In this document: positions 1 to 8,394 of the stretch, piece by piece
Numbering within the stretch: position 1 is the stretch's first letter
Layout: each line of letters opens with the position of its first letter
From: Rubrivivax sp.
GTDB lineage: Bacteria > Pseudomonadota > Gammaproteobacteria > Burkholderiales > Burkholderiaceae_C
Direction: 5' to 3'
Length of the DNA stretch: 64,000 nt
Assembly (NCBI GenBank): GCA_016789955.1
Contig: JAEUPB010000085.1
Coordinates: 1-64,000, forward strand
The notes under the pieces: generated by a model
The model's input: the letters and a program-made list of their open reading frames with translations, nothing else
What the model was told of the DNA's origin: nothing
Database searches by the model: none
Made by a program: the position numbers and the translations under genes

Positions 1-126
1 TTCCGCATGGACGACGACATGGTCTGGGGCCTGCTCACCAGCCACGGCAAGCCCGCCGCCAACGAAGGCGTGAACCGCCTGCATGCCTCGATCCTGCTGG
101 CTGGCCGCCACCAGGAAGCCGCCTGA
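1..126 (+). CDS. flhD: FlhD, C-terminal fragment (cut by window edge)
   Basis: This is the last 41 codons of an open frame that enters from the left edge and ends with TGA at 124-126. The reading ends ...NRLHASILLAGRHQEAA. FlhD with FlhC forms the FlhD4C2 master activator of early flagellar promoters. Identity rests mainly on position: it lies 7 bases before an unmistakable flhC, the invariant flhDC order, and the tail resembles betaproteobacterial FlhD tails as I recall them. The domain core lies outside the window, so it cannot be checked here. Confidence 0.8.
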   Translation, partial: FRMDDDMVWGLLTSHGKPAANEGVNRLHASILLAGRHQEAA

Positions 127-133
127 GGCAGCC

Positions 134-868
134 ATGGCACGCAACAAGAGCATCCTGACCGAGGCGCGCCAGATCGAGCGTGCCGTCACGCTGATCCAGC
201 TGGGCGCCCGCCTGCAGGTGCTGGAATCCGAGACCGACCTCAGCTATGAACGCCTGCTGCGCCTGTACAAGGAAGTGGCCGGCAAGAGCCCCAGCAAGGG
301 CCAGCTGCCGTTTTCCACCGACTGGTTCATGACCTGGCAGCCGAACATCCACGCCAGCCTGTTCCTGAACATCCACGAGTACCTGAACAAGGTCGCCGAG
401 ATCGACGAGATCGACACCGTCATCAAGGCCTACCAGCTCTATATGGAACAGATCCAGGCCCAGGGCCTGGAGCCGCTGCTGTCGGTGACGCGGGCCTGGC
501 GCCTGGTCAAGTTCGTCGACAACGGGATGCTCTCGATGACCAAGTGCCGCAAGTGCAGCGGGCACTTCGTGACCCATCCGCACGAGATCGCGCGTCACTA
601 TGTGTGCGGGCTGTGCCAGCCGCCGGCGCGTGCCGGCAAGGGCCGCGCCTTCGAGGACGCCAATCGCGCCCGTGCCCTCGAGGAAGCGGCGCTCGCCTCC
701 TCCGAGGCGATGCCGGGTGCCGCACACGATGACGGTGTCGATGCCGCCCACGGCGACGGCGACGCGGTGAACGATTTCACGTCGACCGCCGACGCCGACG
801 CGCCGGCCGGCGCGGCGCGGCTCAAGATGCCGGCGCGGTGTGTCGATACACCGGCCAGAGTGGTTTGA
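134..868 (+). CDS. flhC: FlhC, flagellar master transcriptional activator subunit
   Basis: FlhC is the DNA-binding partner of FlhD in the FlhD4C2 complex that turns on class II flagellar operons. The 244-residue product starts with MARNKSILTEARQIE at ATG 134; an upstream in-frame ATG at 83 lies inside flhD and is rejected. Four cysteines at about 138, 141, 158 and 161 (CRKC...CGLC) match the zinc site of FlhC family members. The conserved core is followed by an acidic, low-complexity tail of about 70 residues that makes this protein longer than the enterobacterial one. A strong terminator follows the stop. Confidence 0.96.
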   Translation: MARNKSILTEARQIERAVTLIQLGARLQVLESETDLSYERLLRLYKEVAGKSPSKGQLPFSTDWFMTWQPNIHASLFLNIHEYLNKVAEIDEIDTVIKAYQLYMEQIQAQGLEPLLSVTRAWRLVKFVDNGMLSMTKCRKCSGHFVTHPHEIARHYVCGLCQPPARAGKGRAFEDANRARALEEAALASSEAMPGAAHDDGVDAAHGDGDAVNDFTSTADADAPAGAARLKMPARCVDTPARVV

Positions 869-907
869 TTGCTTGTCTCCTCCTGGCACAGTCCCCTGTG
901 CTTTCAC

Positions 908-935
908 GCGGGTCCTTCGGGGCCCGCACTTTTTT
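908..935 (+). terminator. Rho-independent terminator after flhDC with UUCG loop
   Basis: GCGGGTCC (908-915) pairs with GGGCCCGC (920-927), eight pairs with one G-T wobble, closing a TTCG tetraloop (916-919). AC and a run of six T follow. It lies 40 bases after the flhC stop, so it should end the flhDC transcript. It also decides the next gene's start: the longest frame there begins at 840 and would translate through this hairpin. Confidence 0.85.
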
Positions 936-947
936 GTCCGCTCTGAC

Positions 948-1703
948 GTGATCAATCCCCGGGCGATCGATCCGCTCGTGCTGCATCCGCTGCGGTGGCC
1001 GTGGCCGCTGCCGGCACTGGCCTGCTGGGCCGCACTGTGGGCGGGCTGCACGGCGATGCGCGCGGCCGGCATCGACGCTGCACCGGCGATGGGCCTGGCC
1101 ACCGCGGCAGGCGTGGTGCTCGCGCTCGCGTGGCCCGAGCGCTGGCGGCGATGGATCATCGCGGCGGGGTTCCCGCTGTCGGCGCTGGCGCTCGGCCTGT
1201 CGATGCCTGCGTGGGGCTGGGCCGCGGCCGCGCTGCCGCTGGTGGCCGCGTACCCGCTGCGCGCCTGGCGCGACGCACCGTTCTATCCCACCGCACCCGA
1301 CGCCCTCGACGGGCTGCCGGAACTGCTGCCGCTGCCCGACGGCGCCCGTGTGCTCGACGCCGGCTGCGGCCTCGGGCATGGGCTGCAGGCGCTGCACGCC
1401 GCATGGCCGCAGGCACGAATCGAGGGAGTGGAGTGGAGCCCGCCGCTGGCCTTGCTCGCCGGATGGCGCTGCCCCTGGGCCCGCGTGCGCCGTGGCGACC
1501 TGTGGGCCGACGACTGGTCGGGCGTGGACCTGCTCTATCTCTTCCAGCGGCCCGAGTCGATGCCGCGCGCGGCACAGAAGGCGCGCACCGAGATGCGCCG
1601 CGGCACCTGGCTCGTGAGCCTGGCCTTCGCCGTGCCTGGATGGCGCGAGCGCGCCGTGATCGACGAGCCCGGGCGGCGCCGGGTGTGGGTGTACCGCGTT
1701 TGA
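948..1703 (+). CDS. Membrane-anchored class I SAM-dependent methyltransferase-like protein
   Basis: The product is about 251 residues from GTG 948. Its first 110 residues hold three or four hydrophobic helices (ALACWAALWAGC, ATAAGVVLALAW, and a long stretch ending AAALPLVAAYPL). A Rossmann methyltransferase domain follows with the SAM-binding motif I VLDAGCGLGHG and the motif II-like acidic strand IEGVEW. Such proteins often sit beside flhDC in Burkholderiales, as I recall, but the substrate is unknown. The GTG start is chosen because the longer frame from 840 crosses the flhDC terminator; no ATG lies between 948 and the first helices. It sits upstream of motA, which has its own sigma-28 promoter just after this stop, so it is probably not cotranscribed with the motor genes. 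Confidence 0.72.
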   Translation: MINPRAIDPLVLHPLRWPWPLPALACWAALWAGCTAMRAAGIDAAPAMGLATAAGVVLALAWPERWRRWIIAAGFPLSALALGLSMPAWGWAAAALPLVAAYPLRAWRDAPFYPTAPDALDGLPELLPLPDGARVLDAGCGLGHGLQALHAAWPQARIEGVEWSPPLALLAGWRCPWARVRRGDLWADDWSGVDLLYLFQRPESMPRAAQKARTEMRRGTWLVSLAFAVPGWRERAVIDEPGRRRVWVYRV

Positions 1704-1717
1704 CGGGCAGTTCCCGC

Positions 1718-1744
1718 TCAACCGGGCGGGCCGCCGGCCGATAA
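1718..1744 (+). promoter_or_regulatory. Sigma-28 (FliA) promoter of motAB
   Basis: TCAA at 1718-1721 and GCCGATAA at 1737-1744 are separated by exactly 15 bases, the spacing of sigma-28 promoters, and the -10 octamer is a perfect match to consensus. Transcription would start near 1751, about 58 bases before the motA ATG. It makes motAB a late (class III) flagellar operon. Confidence 0.92.
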
Positions 1745-1808
1745 CGGATCGTCAAGCACGTCGCCTTCGGTGGCGCGCGACCCGCGACTCCACGGAAACA
1801 CACGCACC

Positions 1809-2669
1809 ATGTTCGTCATCGTCGGCTGGCTGCTCGCGCTGGGATGCATCTTCGGCGTCTACATCGCGCACGGCGGCAACATCGGCGTCATCCTGCATGC
1901 GCTGCCGTTCGAGATGATCACGATCTTCGGCGCCGCGCTGGGCGCCTTCCTGGCCAACAACCAGATGAAGGTGGTGAAGGCGTCGCTGAAGGGCCTGGGC
2001 GCCTGCTTCAAGGGTGGCAAGTTCACGAAGGCGCGCTACCTGGAGCTGCTGGCGCTGCTCTACGACATCCTGCAGAAGGCACGCAAGGAAGGCCTGATGT
2101 CCATCGAGAAGGACGTCGAGGACCCGCACAGCTCGCCGCTGTTCCAGAAGTACCCGACGGTGGGCAACGACCACCACGTGACCGAGTTCGTCACCGACTA
2201 CCTGCGCATGATGGTCTCGGGCAACCTGAACGCCCACGAGATCGAGAGCCTGATGGACAGCGAGATCGAGACGCACCACCAGGAAGAGCACGCCGCGGTG
2301 GCCGCCATCGGTCGCCTTGCGGGTGGCCTGCCGGCCTTCGGCATCGTGGCCGCCGTGCTCGGCGTGGTGAACACGATGGGCTCGGTGGGCCAGCCCCCGG
2401 CGGTGCTGGGCGGCATGATCGGCTCGGCACTGGTCGGCACGTTCCTGGGCATCCTGCTGGCCTACGGCTTCGTCGAGCCGCTGGGAGGCCTGCTCGAGCA
2501 GAAGGTCGAGGATGCCGGCAAGGAACTGCAGTGCATCAAGACCACGCTGCTGGCCAGCATGCAGGGCTACGCACCCCAGGTGGCCATCGAGTTCGGCCGC
2601 AAGGTGCTGTTCTCCGATGTGCGGCCAAGCTTCACCGAGCTCGAGGGCCACGTGAAGGGCAAGAAGTGA
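1809..2669 (+). CDS. motA: MotA, flagellar motor stator subunit
   Basis: MotA forms the ion channel of the stator with MotB in the inner membrane and delivers torque to the rotor. The 286-residue product starts MFVIVGWLLALGC with a transmembrane helix. The large cytoplasmic loop (about 60-170) carries the charged rotor-contacting region, and two further helices lie in the C-terminal third around AFGIVAAVLGVVNTMG and GTFLGILLAYGF. The annotated start is ATG 1809; an in-frame ATG at 1770 is closer to the promoter and would add 13 uncharacteristic residues. Expressed from the sigma-28 promoter at 1718-1744. Unusually, a 179-base structured spacer separates it from motB. Confidence 0.96.
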   Translation: MFVIVGWLLALGCIFGVYIAHGGNIGVILHALPFEMITIFGAALGAFLANNQMKVVKASLKGLGACFKGGKFTKARYLELLALLYDILQKARKEGLMSIEKDVEDPHSSPLFQKYPTVGNDHHVTEFVTDYLRMMVSGNLNAHEIESLMDSEIETHHQEEHAAVAAIGRLAGGLPAFGIVAAVLGVVNTMGSVGQPPAVLGGMIGSALVGTFLGILLAYGFVEPLGGLLEQKVEDAGKELQCIKTTLLASMQGYAPQVAIEFGRKVLFSDVRPSFTELEGHVKGKK

Positions 2670-2790
2670 CCCCCCCCCGGAGCGCCTACGGCGCTCCCCC
2701 GTGGGCTCGAAGTGGCCACTGCGTGGCCCTTGGGGGCGCCGCCAGCGGCCCGGCAAAGCCGGTTCCGCGGCGGCCGCTCGGTCAGGAAGC
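2670..2790. repeat. Structured intergenic repeat-like element between motA and motB
   Basis: The spacer holds a perfect 8-pair hairpin GGAGCGCC-TAC-GGCGCTCC (2679-2697), an inverted pair GGCCA/TGGCC near 2714-2728, and a hairpin CCGGC-AAA-GCCGG (2750-2762). The composition and the phrase CCGGCAAAGCCGGTTCCGCGG recall a dispersed intergenic repeat that I have seen in Burkholderiales genomes, but only one copy is visible here, so the repeat status is inferred. No T-run follows the hairpins, so they are poor terminators. Confidence 0.5.
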
Positions 2791-2848
2791 GGACGATCGC
2801 GCGCCTGTTCGCTCCGGCGACCGGGTGCGCTGTCAGTAGGAGAGAGTC

Positions 2849-3793
2849 GTGGCTGGCGACGCCAAGAAGCTGCAGCCGATCATCGTCAAGCGGGTCAAGA
2901 AGGCCGGCCACGCGGCGCATGGCGGCGCGTGGAAGATCGCCTACGCCGACTTCGTGACGGCCATGATGGCGTTCTTCCTGCTGATGTGGCTGCTCGGCTC
3001 CACGACCGAGGGCGACAAGAAGGGCATCGCCGACTACTTCAACTCGCCGCTGAAGGTGGCGCTCAGTTCCACCGGCTCGGGTGCCGGCGATGCGTCGCAC
3101 GTCATCAAGGGCGGCGGACAGGACCTGTCGCGCACCACCGGCCAGGTGAAGAACGGCGACATCGAGTCCACGCGCAGCACGATCAACCTGCGCGCGCTGA
3201 AGGCCGAGCAGCAGCGGGCCGAGGCCGCGCGGCTCGAGGAGCTGATGCACAAGGTCGAGGACAAGATCGCCGCCAGCGAGAAGCTCTCGGGGCTGAAGTC
3301 GCAGCTGCGGCTGGACATGACGCGCGACGGGCTGCGCATCCAGATCGTCGACGAGGAGAACCGGCCGATGTTCGACAGCGGCTCTGCGACGGTGAAGCCC
3401 TACATGCGCGAGCTGCTGCGCGAGATCGGCCTGGTGCTCACCGAGGTGCCCAATCGGCTGACGCTGGAAGGCCACACCGATTCGCAGAAGTTCGCCGCCG
3501 GCGACCGCGGCTACAGCAACTGGGAGCTGTCGGCCGACCGTGCCAATTCGTCGCGCCGCGAGCTGGTGTCGGGCGGCCTGACCGAGGACCGCGTGCTGCG
3601 GGTCCAGGGTCTGGCGTCGTCCACCCCGTTCGACCGCAACGATCCGGCGTCGCCCGCGAACCGGCGCATCAGCATCATCGTGATGAACCGCGAGGCCGAG
3701 GAGCGCGTGCTGCGGCCGCGCATCGACCCCGCGGCAGCCCAGGCCGAGGCCGGCGTGCCGCCGCCCTCAAGTCCCCCCGCACCCGGCCGATAA
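2849..3793 (+). CDS. motB: MotB, flagellar motor stator subunit
   Basis: MotB anchors the stator to peptidoglycan and carries the ion-binding aspartate. The 314-residue product starts at GTG 2849, five bases after AGGAGAG. A single transmembrane helix around 30-52 contains [16 protein letters not shown] with the essential Asp at about 34. The C-terminal OmpA/Pal-like domain (about 155-280) contains [11 protein letters not shown] proline-rich tail ends at TAA 3791-3793, and that stop codon forms part of the next gene's sigma-28 -10 box. It follows motA in the same direction and should share its transcript despite the long spacer. Confidence 0.96.
   Translation: MAGDAKKLQPIIVKRVKKAGHAAHGGAWKIAYADFVTAMMAFFLLMWLLGSTTEGDKKGIADYFNSPLKVALSSTGSGAGDASHVIKGGGQDLSRTTGQVKNGDIESTRSTINLRALKAEQQRAEAARLEELMHKVEDKIAASEKLSGLKSQLRLDMTRDGLRIQIVDEENRPMFDSGSATVKPYMRELLREIGLVLTEVPNRLTLEGHTDSQKFAAGDRGYSNWELSADRANSSRRELVSGGLTEDRVLRVQGLASSTPFDRNDPASPANRRISIIVMNREAEERVLRPRIDPAAAQAEAGVPPPSSPPAPGR
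3767..3793 (+). promoter_or_regulatory. Sigma-28 (FliA) promoter of cheYZ, embedded in the end of motB
   Basis: TCAA at 3767-3770 and GCCGATAA at 3786-3793 are 15 bases apart, identical in layout to the motA promoter. The last three bases of the -10 are the motB stop codon. Initiation near 3800 leaves about 19 bases before the cheY ATG, so cheYZ can be expressed independently of motAB. Confidence 0.88.
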
Positions 3794-3818
3794 ACCCGAT
3801 TCACCCCCAGGCCTCGAA

Positions 3819-4217
3819 ATGACCAATCCGACCGACCTGAAGTTCCTGATCGTCGACGACTTCTCGACGATGCGACGCATCATCCGCGGGCTGCTCAAGG
3901 AGATGGGCTGCAACAACGCCGAGGAAGCCGAGGACGGCGTGGTCGCGCTGAACATGCTGCGCCAGGGGAAGTTCGACTTCGTCGTGTCGGACATCAACAT
4001 GCCCAACATGAACGGCTTCGAGCTGCTGAAGGCGATCAAGTCCGACGACACGCTCAAGCACCTGCCGGTGCTGATGGTCACGGCCGAGGCGCGCAAGGAA
4101 GACATCGTGCTGGCGGCGCAGACGGGCGCTTCCGGCTACATCGTCAAGCCGTTCACCAAGGCGACGCTCGAAGAGAAGGTCCAGAAGATCCTGCAGAAGC
4201 TGGCCGCCACGGCCTGA
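3819..4217 (+). CDS. cheY: CheY, chemotaxis response regulator
   Basis: A 132-residue single-domain receiver that, when phosphorylated by CheA, binds the flagellar switch and reverses rotation. Visible residues are the acidic pair in LIVDDFS (about 12-14), the phosphoacceptor Asp at about 58 in [13 protein letters not shown], Thr 88 in MVTAEA, and Lys 110 in YIVKPF. The length equals that of CheY proteins with no output domain. Its partner cheZ follows after 19 bases; cheA and the receptors are not in the window. Confidence 0.95.
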   Translation: MTNPTDLKFLIVDDFSTMRRIIRGLLKEMGCNNAEEAEDGVVALNMLRQGKFDFVVSDINMPNMNGFELLKAIKSDDTLKHLPVLMVTAEARKEDIVLAAQTGASGYIVKPFTKATLEEKVQKILQKLAATA

Positions 4218-4236
4218 CGCACCGGGAGCACGCACC

Positions 4237-4893
4237 ATGATGATGGACACGGCCGAGACGCTCGCGCCGCCGGCGCACGCCGCGGCGAACGCCACGCCCA
4301 CCGAGGTCTTCCTGCAGGTGGGTGCGCTGACGCGCCTGCTGCACGACACCCTGGCCCAGCTCGGTGTGATGCCCAAGCTGCAGATCGCCACCGACGGCCT
4401 GCCCGACGCGCGCAGCCGGCTGAACTACATCGCCGAGAAGACGGCCGCCGCCGCCGACAAGGTGCTCGACTCGGTCGACAAGGCCAAGGCCGAGCAGGAC
4501 ACCATCGCCAGCGAGACGCGGCGGCTGGCCTCGATCCTCACCGAGGACCCGGTCAAGGCGATCGCCAGCGGCGCGGTGTGGAACTTCGTCTCCGACGTCG
4601 AGGCGCGCACCGCGCGCGTGGACGCGCATCTCACCGACATCATGATGGCGCAGGACTTCCACGACCTCACCGGCCAGGTGGTGGCCAAGGTCGTGACGCT
4701 GGCCAACGACCTCGAGGACGCACTCGTGCGGCTGCTGGTCTCGGTGGTGCCGCCGGAGCAGGCGCACAAGGTCCAGCAGTCCCTGGCCGCCACCCCGCAG
4801 CTCAACGGCCCGGTGGTCGACCCCGGGAAGCGCCCCGACACGGTGGCCGACCAGGGCGAGGTCGACGACCTGCTGGCGAGCCTGGGATTCTGA
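4237..4893 (+). CDS. cheZ: CheZ, CheY-phosphate phosphatase
   Basis: CheZ dephosphorylates CheY-P. The 218-residue product contains the conserved helix segment MAQDFHDLTGQVV, where the Asp and Gln are the catalytic positions of the family, and ends with DLLASLGF, the C-terminal CheY-binding peptide. Three Met codons open the frame (MMMD); 4237 is taken because GGGAG lies upstream at normal spacing. It is cotranscribed with cheY. Confidence 0.94.
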   Translation: MMMDTAETLAPPAHAAANATPTEVFLQVGALTRLLHDTLAQLGVMPKLQIATDGLPDARSRLNYIAEKTAAAADKVLDSVDKAKAEQDTIASETRRLASILTEDPVKAIASGAVWNFVSDVEARTARVDAHLTDIMMAQDFHDLTGQVVAKVVTLANDLEDALVRLLVSVVPPEQAHKVQQSLAATPQLNGPVVDPGKRPDTVADQGEVDDLLASLGF

Positions 4894-4988
4894 TCCCTCG
4901 CTGACGTCCCGGACGACAGCGTCGTCCCGACGCGCGCGGCCGAGGCCCGCGCGCCCGCGGCAGGCAAGGGCGAACACGCGCCCGTTTC

Positions 4989-4999
4989 CCCCGCTTATC
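4989..4999 (+). promoter_or_regulatory. CCCCGCTTATC motif, candidate early flagellar promoter element of flhBA
   Basis: The 171-base gap between cheZ and flhB contains CCCCGCTTATC, which ends 66 bases before the flhB ATG. The same motif, with one A/T change, precedes flgB and flgG at 67 and 70 bases from their starts. The constant distance argues for a shared core-promoter or FlhDC-binding element; which of the two it is cannot be read from sequence alone. Confidence 0.55.
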
Positions 5000-5064
5000 C
5001 CGCTCAAGTCGGCTGGGTCACCCGGCACCATGGCACGGCTCGCGACACGTGAGCCGCCTGCGCC

Positions 5065-6237
5065 ATGTCCGGACCCGACCGCCACCTACCCGCCTCAGAC
5101 CGCAAGATCCAGCGCGCTCGCGAGGAAGGCCAGCTCGCGCGCTCGCGCGACCTCGGCCACTTTGCGGCGCTGGCTACCGGCGTGGCGGTGTTCGTGGGCT
5201 CGGCACCGTGGCTGCTGGAACAGGTGCAGCGCATCATGGTGGGTGGCCTGCGGTTCGACCACGCGGCGCTGGGTACGCCCCAGCTGATGCTCGAGCGGCT
5301 GGCCGGGTCGGCCTGGCCGACGCTGGCGGTCATCGGTGCACTCGGCGGCGCGCTGCTCGCGGCGGCGCTGTTCTCGGGCGTGGTGGTCGGCGGGTGGAAC
5401 TGGAGCCTGCAGGCCGCGGCGCCGAAGTGGAGCAAGCTGGACCCGCTGGCCGGCTTCGCGCGCATGTTCTCGCCCGACCACATCGGCCCGATGCTCAAGT
5501 CGTGCGTGCTGGCGCTGATCGTCGGCGGCGTCGGTGCGGCCTATCTGCACAACCGCTGGCCAGCGCTGACGTCGATGCTGGCGGTGCCGCTGCAGTCGGC
5601 GCTGGCGCTGGGCCTGGACCTGGTGCGCGGCGGCCTCCTGATGCTACTGCTGCCGCTGCTGGCGTTCGCGGTGATCGATGTGCCACTGCAGCGCCAGTTG
5701 CTGCTGCGCAGGCTGCGCATGTCGCACGAGGAACTGAAGAAGGAACACAAGGACGTCGAGGGCAACGTCGCGGTGAAGGCCAAGATGCGCGCACGCATGC
5801 GCGAGATGGCCAACCGCCGGATGATCGCCGCGGTGCCCGGCGCCGACCTGGTCGTGATGAACCCGACCCACTACGCCGTGGCGCTGAAGTACGACGACGC
5901 CACGATGAACGCGCCGAAGGTCGTGGCCAAGGGCGCCGACCTGCTCGCGATGCGCATCCGCGACGTGGCCAAGGAGGCCGGCGTGCCGGTACTGCAGGCC
6001 GCACCGCTGGCGCGCGCGCTGTACGCGCACACCGAGCTCGACCAGGAGATCCCGGCGCGCCTCTTCGCCGCCGTGGCGCAGGTGCTGGCCTGGGTGTTCC
6101 AGCTCAAGCGCGCCGCCGGATTCAGCCGCACGCAGCTCCTGGCCACGCCGCCGCAGCCGGCCGTGCCCGAGGACCTCGACCCGGACAGTCCGAGGGCGCA
6201 GGCGCCGGGTGATGCCGGAACGCCGAGGACCGAATGA
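5065..6237 (+). CDS. flhB: FlhB, flagellar type III export gate and substrate-switch protein
   Basis: FlhB is an inner-membrane component of the flagellar export gate that changes substrate specificity from rod/hook to filament proteins after cleaving itself. The 390-residue product has four hydrophobic helices in the first 210 residues and a cytoplasmic domain with the autocleavage motif NPTH at 266-269, followed by YAVALKY. The proline-rich tail after about 355 is the variable end of the family. Start ATG 5065 gives MSGPDRHLPASDRK. It overlaps flhA by four bases (ATGA), so the two are translationally coupled. Confidence 0.97.
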   Translation: MSGPDRHLPASDRKIQRAREEGQLARSRDLGHFAALATGVAVFVGSAPWLLEQVQRIMVGGLRFDHAALGTPQLMLERLAGSAWPTLAVIGALGGALLAAALFSGVVVGGWNWSLQAAAPKWSKLDPLAGFARMFSPDHIGPMLKSCVLALIVGGVGAAYLHNRWPALTSMLAVPLQSALALGLDLVRGGLLMLLLPLLAFAVIDVPLQRQLLLRRLRMSHEELKKEHKDVEGNVAVKAKMRARMREMANRRMIAAVPGADLVVMNPTHYAVALKYDDATMNAPKVVAKGADLLAMRIRDVAKEAGVPVLQAAPLARALYAHTELDQEIPARLFAAVAQVLAWVFQLKRAAGFSRTQLLATPPQPAVPEDLDPDSPRAQAPGDAGTPRTE

Positions 6238-8348
6238 ACCCGCTCGTGCAACAGCTCAACCGCTGGCTGGGCCCCAAGGGCGCCTCGCCTGCGCTCAAGG
6301 CGATGACGCTGCCGGCGTTCGTCGTGCTGATGCTGGCGATGATGGTGCTGCCGCTGCCGCCCTTCATCCTCGACCTGCTGTTCACGCTGAACATCGCGAT
6401 GGCCATCACCGTGATGATGGTGGCCGCTCAGATGGTGCGGCCGCTGGACTTCGCGGCGCTGCCCACCGTGCTGCTGGTCACCACGCTGATGCGGCTGTCG
6501 CTGAACGTGGCCTCGACGCGGGTGGTGCTGCTCAACGGCCACACCGGGCCGGGCGCCGCCGGCCAGGTGATCGAGTCGTTCGGCCACTTCCTGATCGGCG
6601 GCAACTTCGCCGTCGGCCTGATCGTCTTCGCGATCCTGGTGGTGATCAACTTCATCGTGGTCACCAAGGGTGCCGAGCGGATCGCCGAGGTCGGCGCCCG
6701 GTTCACGTTGGACGCGATGCCCGGCAAGCAGATGGCCATCGACGCCGACCTGAACGCCGGCCTGATCGACGAGAAGGAGGCCCGCCGCCGCCGCGTCGAG
6801 GTGGGCGAGGAAGCCGACTTCTTCGGCTCGATGGACGGTGCATCCAAGTACGTGCGCGGCGACGCGGTGGCCGGCCTGCTGATCCTGTTCATCACGATCG
6901 TCGGCGGCTTCGCGATCGGCATGGCGATGCACGGCATGGGCGCCGGGCAGGCCGCCGAGGCCTACGTGCTGCTGGCGGTCGGCGATGCGCTGGTCGCGCA
7001 GGTGCCGGCGCTCTTGATCTCGGTGGCCGCGGCGATGGTGATCTCGCGCGTCGGCAAGGACGAGGACATCGGCACGCAGATCCGCGGCCAGGTGTTCGAA
7101 TCGCCGATCGCGCTGGGCATCGCCGCGGGCATCGTCGGCGGGCTGGGGCTGATCCCCGGCATGCCCAACCTCGTGTTCCTGATCATCGCCGCCGGCCTGG
7201 GCGCGATGGCATGGAGCGCGCACCAGAAGAAGCTTCGCGAGGCCCGGAAGCCGGTGGGCCGCAACGCCGTCACCGACGCGCCGCCGCCGGGCGGCACCGA
7301 GGCGAGCTGGGACGACCTCACGCCGGTCGACACGCTCGGGCTCGAAGTGGGCCTGCGGCTGATCCCGCTGGTCGACAAGACCCGCATCACCACGCCGGGC
7401 TCCGACCTGCTCGGCCGCATCAAGGGCGTGCGCAAGAAGTTCGCGCAGGACGTGGGCTTCCTGCCGCCGCCGGTGCACATCCGCGACAACCTCGAGCTGC
7501 GGCCCAGCCATTACCGCGTGACGCTGCGCGGCGCCGTGGTGGGCGAGGGCGAGGCCTATCCGGGCCAGGTGATGGCCATCAACCCCGGCGGCGCGACGCT
7601 CGCGCTGCCCGGCACGAAGACCGTCGACCCGGCCTTCGGACTGCCCGCCGTGTGGATCGACGAGCGCCATCGGGAGACGGCCCAGATGGCTGGATTTACG
7701 GTCGTTGATTGCGCGACCGTGGTGGCGACCCATCTTTCACACTTGATGCAAGTGAATGCCGCCAAGCTGCTTGGACGCGTCGAGACCCAGCAGCTCGTGG
7801 AGCACGTGACCAAGCTCGCCCCCCAGTTGATCGAGGACGTCGTACCCAAGATGGTCGGCATCGCCGTCGTGCAGAAGATCCTTCAGCTCTTGCTGGAGGA
7901 AGGCGTGCACATCCGCGACATGCGCTCGATCGTCGAGTGCCTGGCCGAGCACGCCGGCTCGGTGACCGACCCGGCCGAACTGGCCCGCCGCATCCGCATC
8001 CACCTCGCCCCGGCCATCGTGCAGCAGATCTACGGACCGACGCGCGAACTCGACGTGATCGCCCTGGAACCCGAACTCGAGCGCCTGGTCACCCAGGCGC
8101 TGACCTCGCCGCATGGCGCGGCGCTGGACCCCGGCGTGGCCGACACGCTGTCGCGCCACGCCGCCGACACCGCCAAGGCGCAGGAGGACATCGGCGTGCC
8201 CGCATGCCTGCTGGTGCCCGACGCGATCCGCGCGCCGATGGCCCGGCTGCTGCGCCGCGCCGCGCCGCGCCTGAAGGTGCTCGGCCACAGCGAGATACCG
8301 GAAACCCACTCGATCCGCATCGGCTCGGTCATCGGAGGTACTGCATGA
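6234..8348 (+). CDS. flhA: FlhA, flagellar type III export gate protein
   Basis: FlhA forms the nonameric export gate that receives chaperone-substrate complexes. The 704-residue length is typical. The N-terminal half has about eight transmembrane helices with the conserved cytoplasmic FHIPEP-type loop following PLDFAALPTVLLVTTLMRL and the stretch AERIAEVGARFTLDAMPGKQ. The C-terminal half (about 360-704) is the soluble substrate-docking domain. It starts inside the flhB stop and is followed by flhF after 46 bases. Confidence 0.98.
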   Translation: MNPLVQQLNRWLGPKGASPALKAMTLPAFVVLMLAMMVLPLPPFILDLLFTLNIAMAITVMMVAAQMVRPLDFAALPTVLLVTTLMRLSLNVASTRVVLLNGHTGPGAAGQVIESFGHFLIGGNFAVGLIVFAILVVINFIVVTKGAERIAEVGARFTLDAMPGKQMAIDADLNAGLIDEKEARRRRVEVGEEADFFGSMDGASKYVRGDAVAGLLILFITIVGGFAIGMAMHGMGAGQAAEAYVLLAVGDALVAQVPALLISVAAAMVISRVGKDEDIGTQIRGQVFESPIALGIAAGIVGGLGLIPGMPNLVFLIIAAGLGAMAWSAHQKKLREARKPVGRNAVTDAPPPGGTEASWDDLTPVDTLGLEVGLRLIPLVDKTRITTPGSDLLGRIKGVRKKFAQDVGFLPPPVHIRDNLELRPSHYRVTLRGAVVGEGEAYPGQVMAINPGGATLALPGTKTVDPAFGLPAVWIDERHRETAQMAGFTVVDCATVVATHLSHLMQVNAAKLLGRVETQQLVEHVTKLAPQLIEDVVPKMVGIAVVQKILQLLLEEGVHIRDMRSIVECLAEHAGSVTDPAELARRIRIHLAPAIVQQIYGPTRELDVIALEPELERLVTQALTSPHGAALDPGVADTLSRHAADTAKAQEDIGVPACLLVPDAIRAPMARLLRRAAPRLKVLGHSEIPETHSIRIGSVIGGTA

Positions 8349-8394
8349 CGACCCTCACCACGCACGGTAGCCCCACGAACCCGTCGGAGGTGTC

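Noticed and set aside
840-947. Earlier start of the membrane methyltransferase
   Set aside because: The extension runs through the flhDC terminator hairpin and overlaps the end of flhC.
5004-5030. TCAAG before flhB as a sigma-28 promoter
   Set aside because: The -35-like word is present, but 15 bases on the sequence is CGGCACCA, which does not match GCCGATAA. flhB is also an early gene.
5871-7733. Long minus-strand frame of 620 codons opposite flhB/flhA
   Set aside because: It is antisense to two certain genes, His/Arg/Gly-rich with no recognisable domain, and typical of shadow frames in GC-rich DNA. The same holds for the minus-strand frames opposite flgD-flgF and other certain genes.
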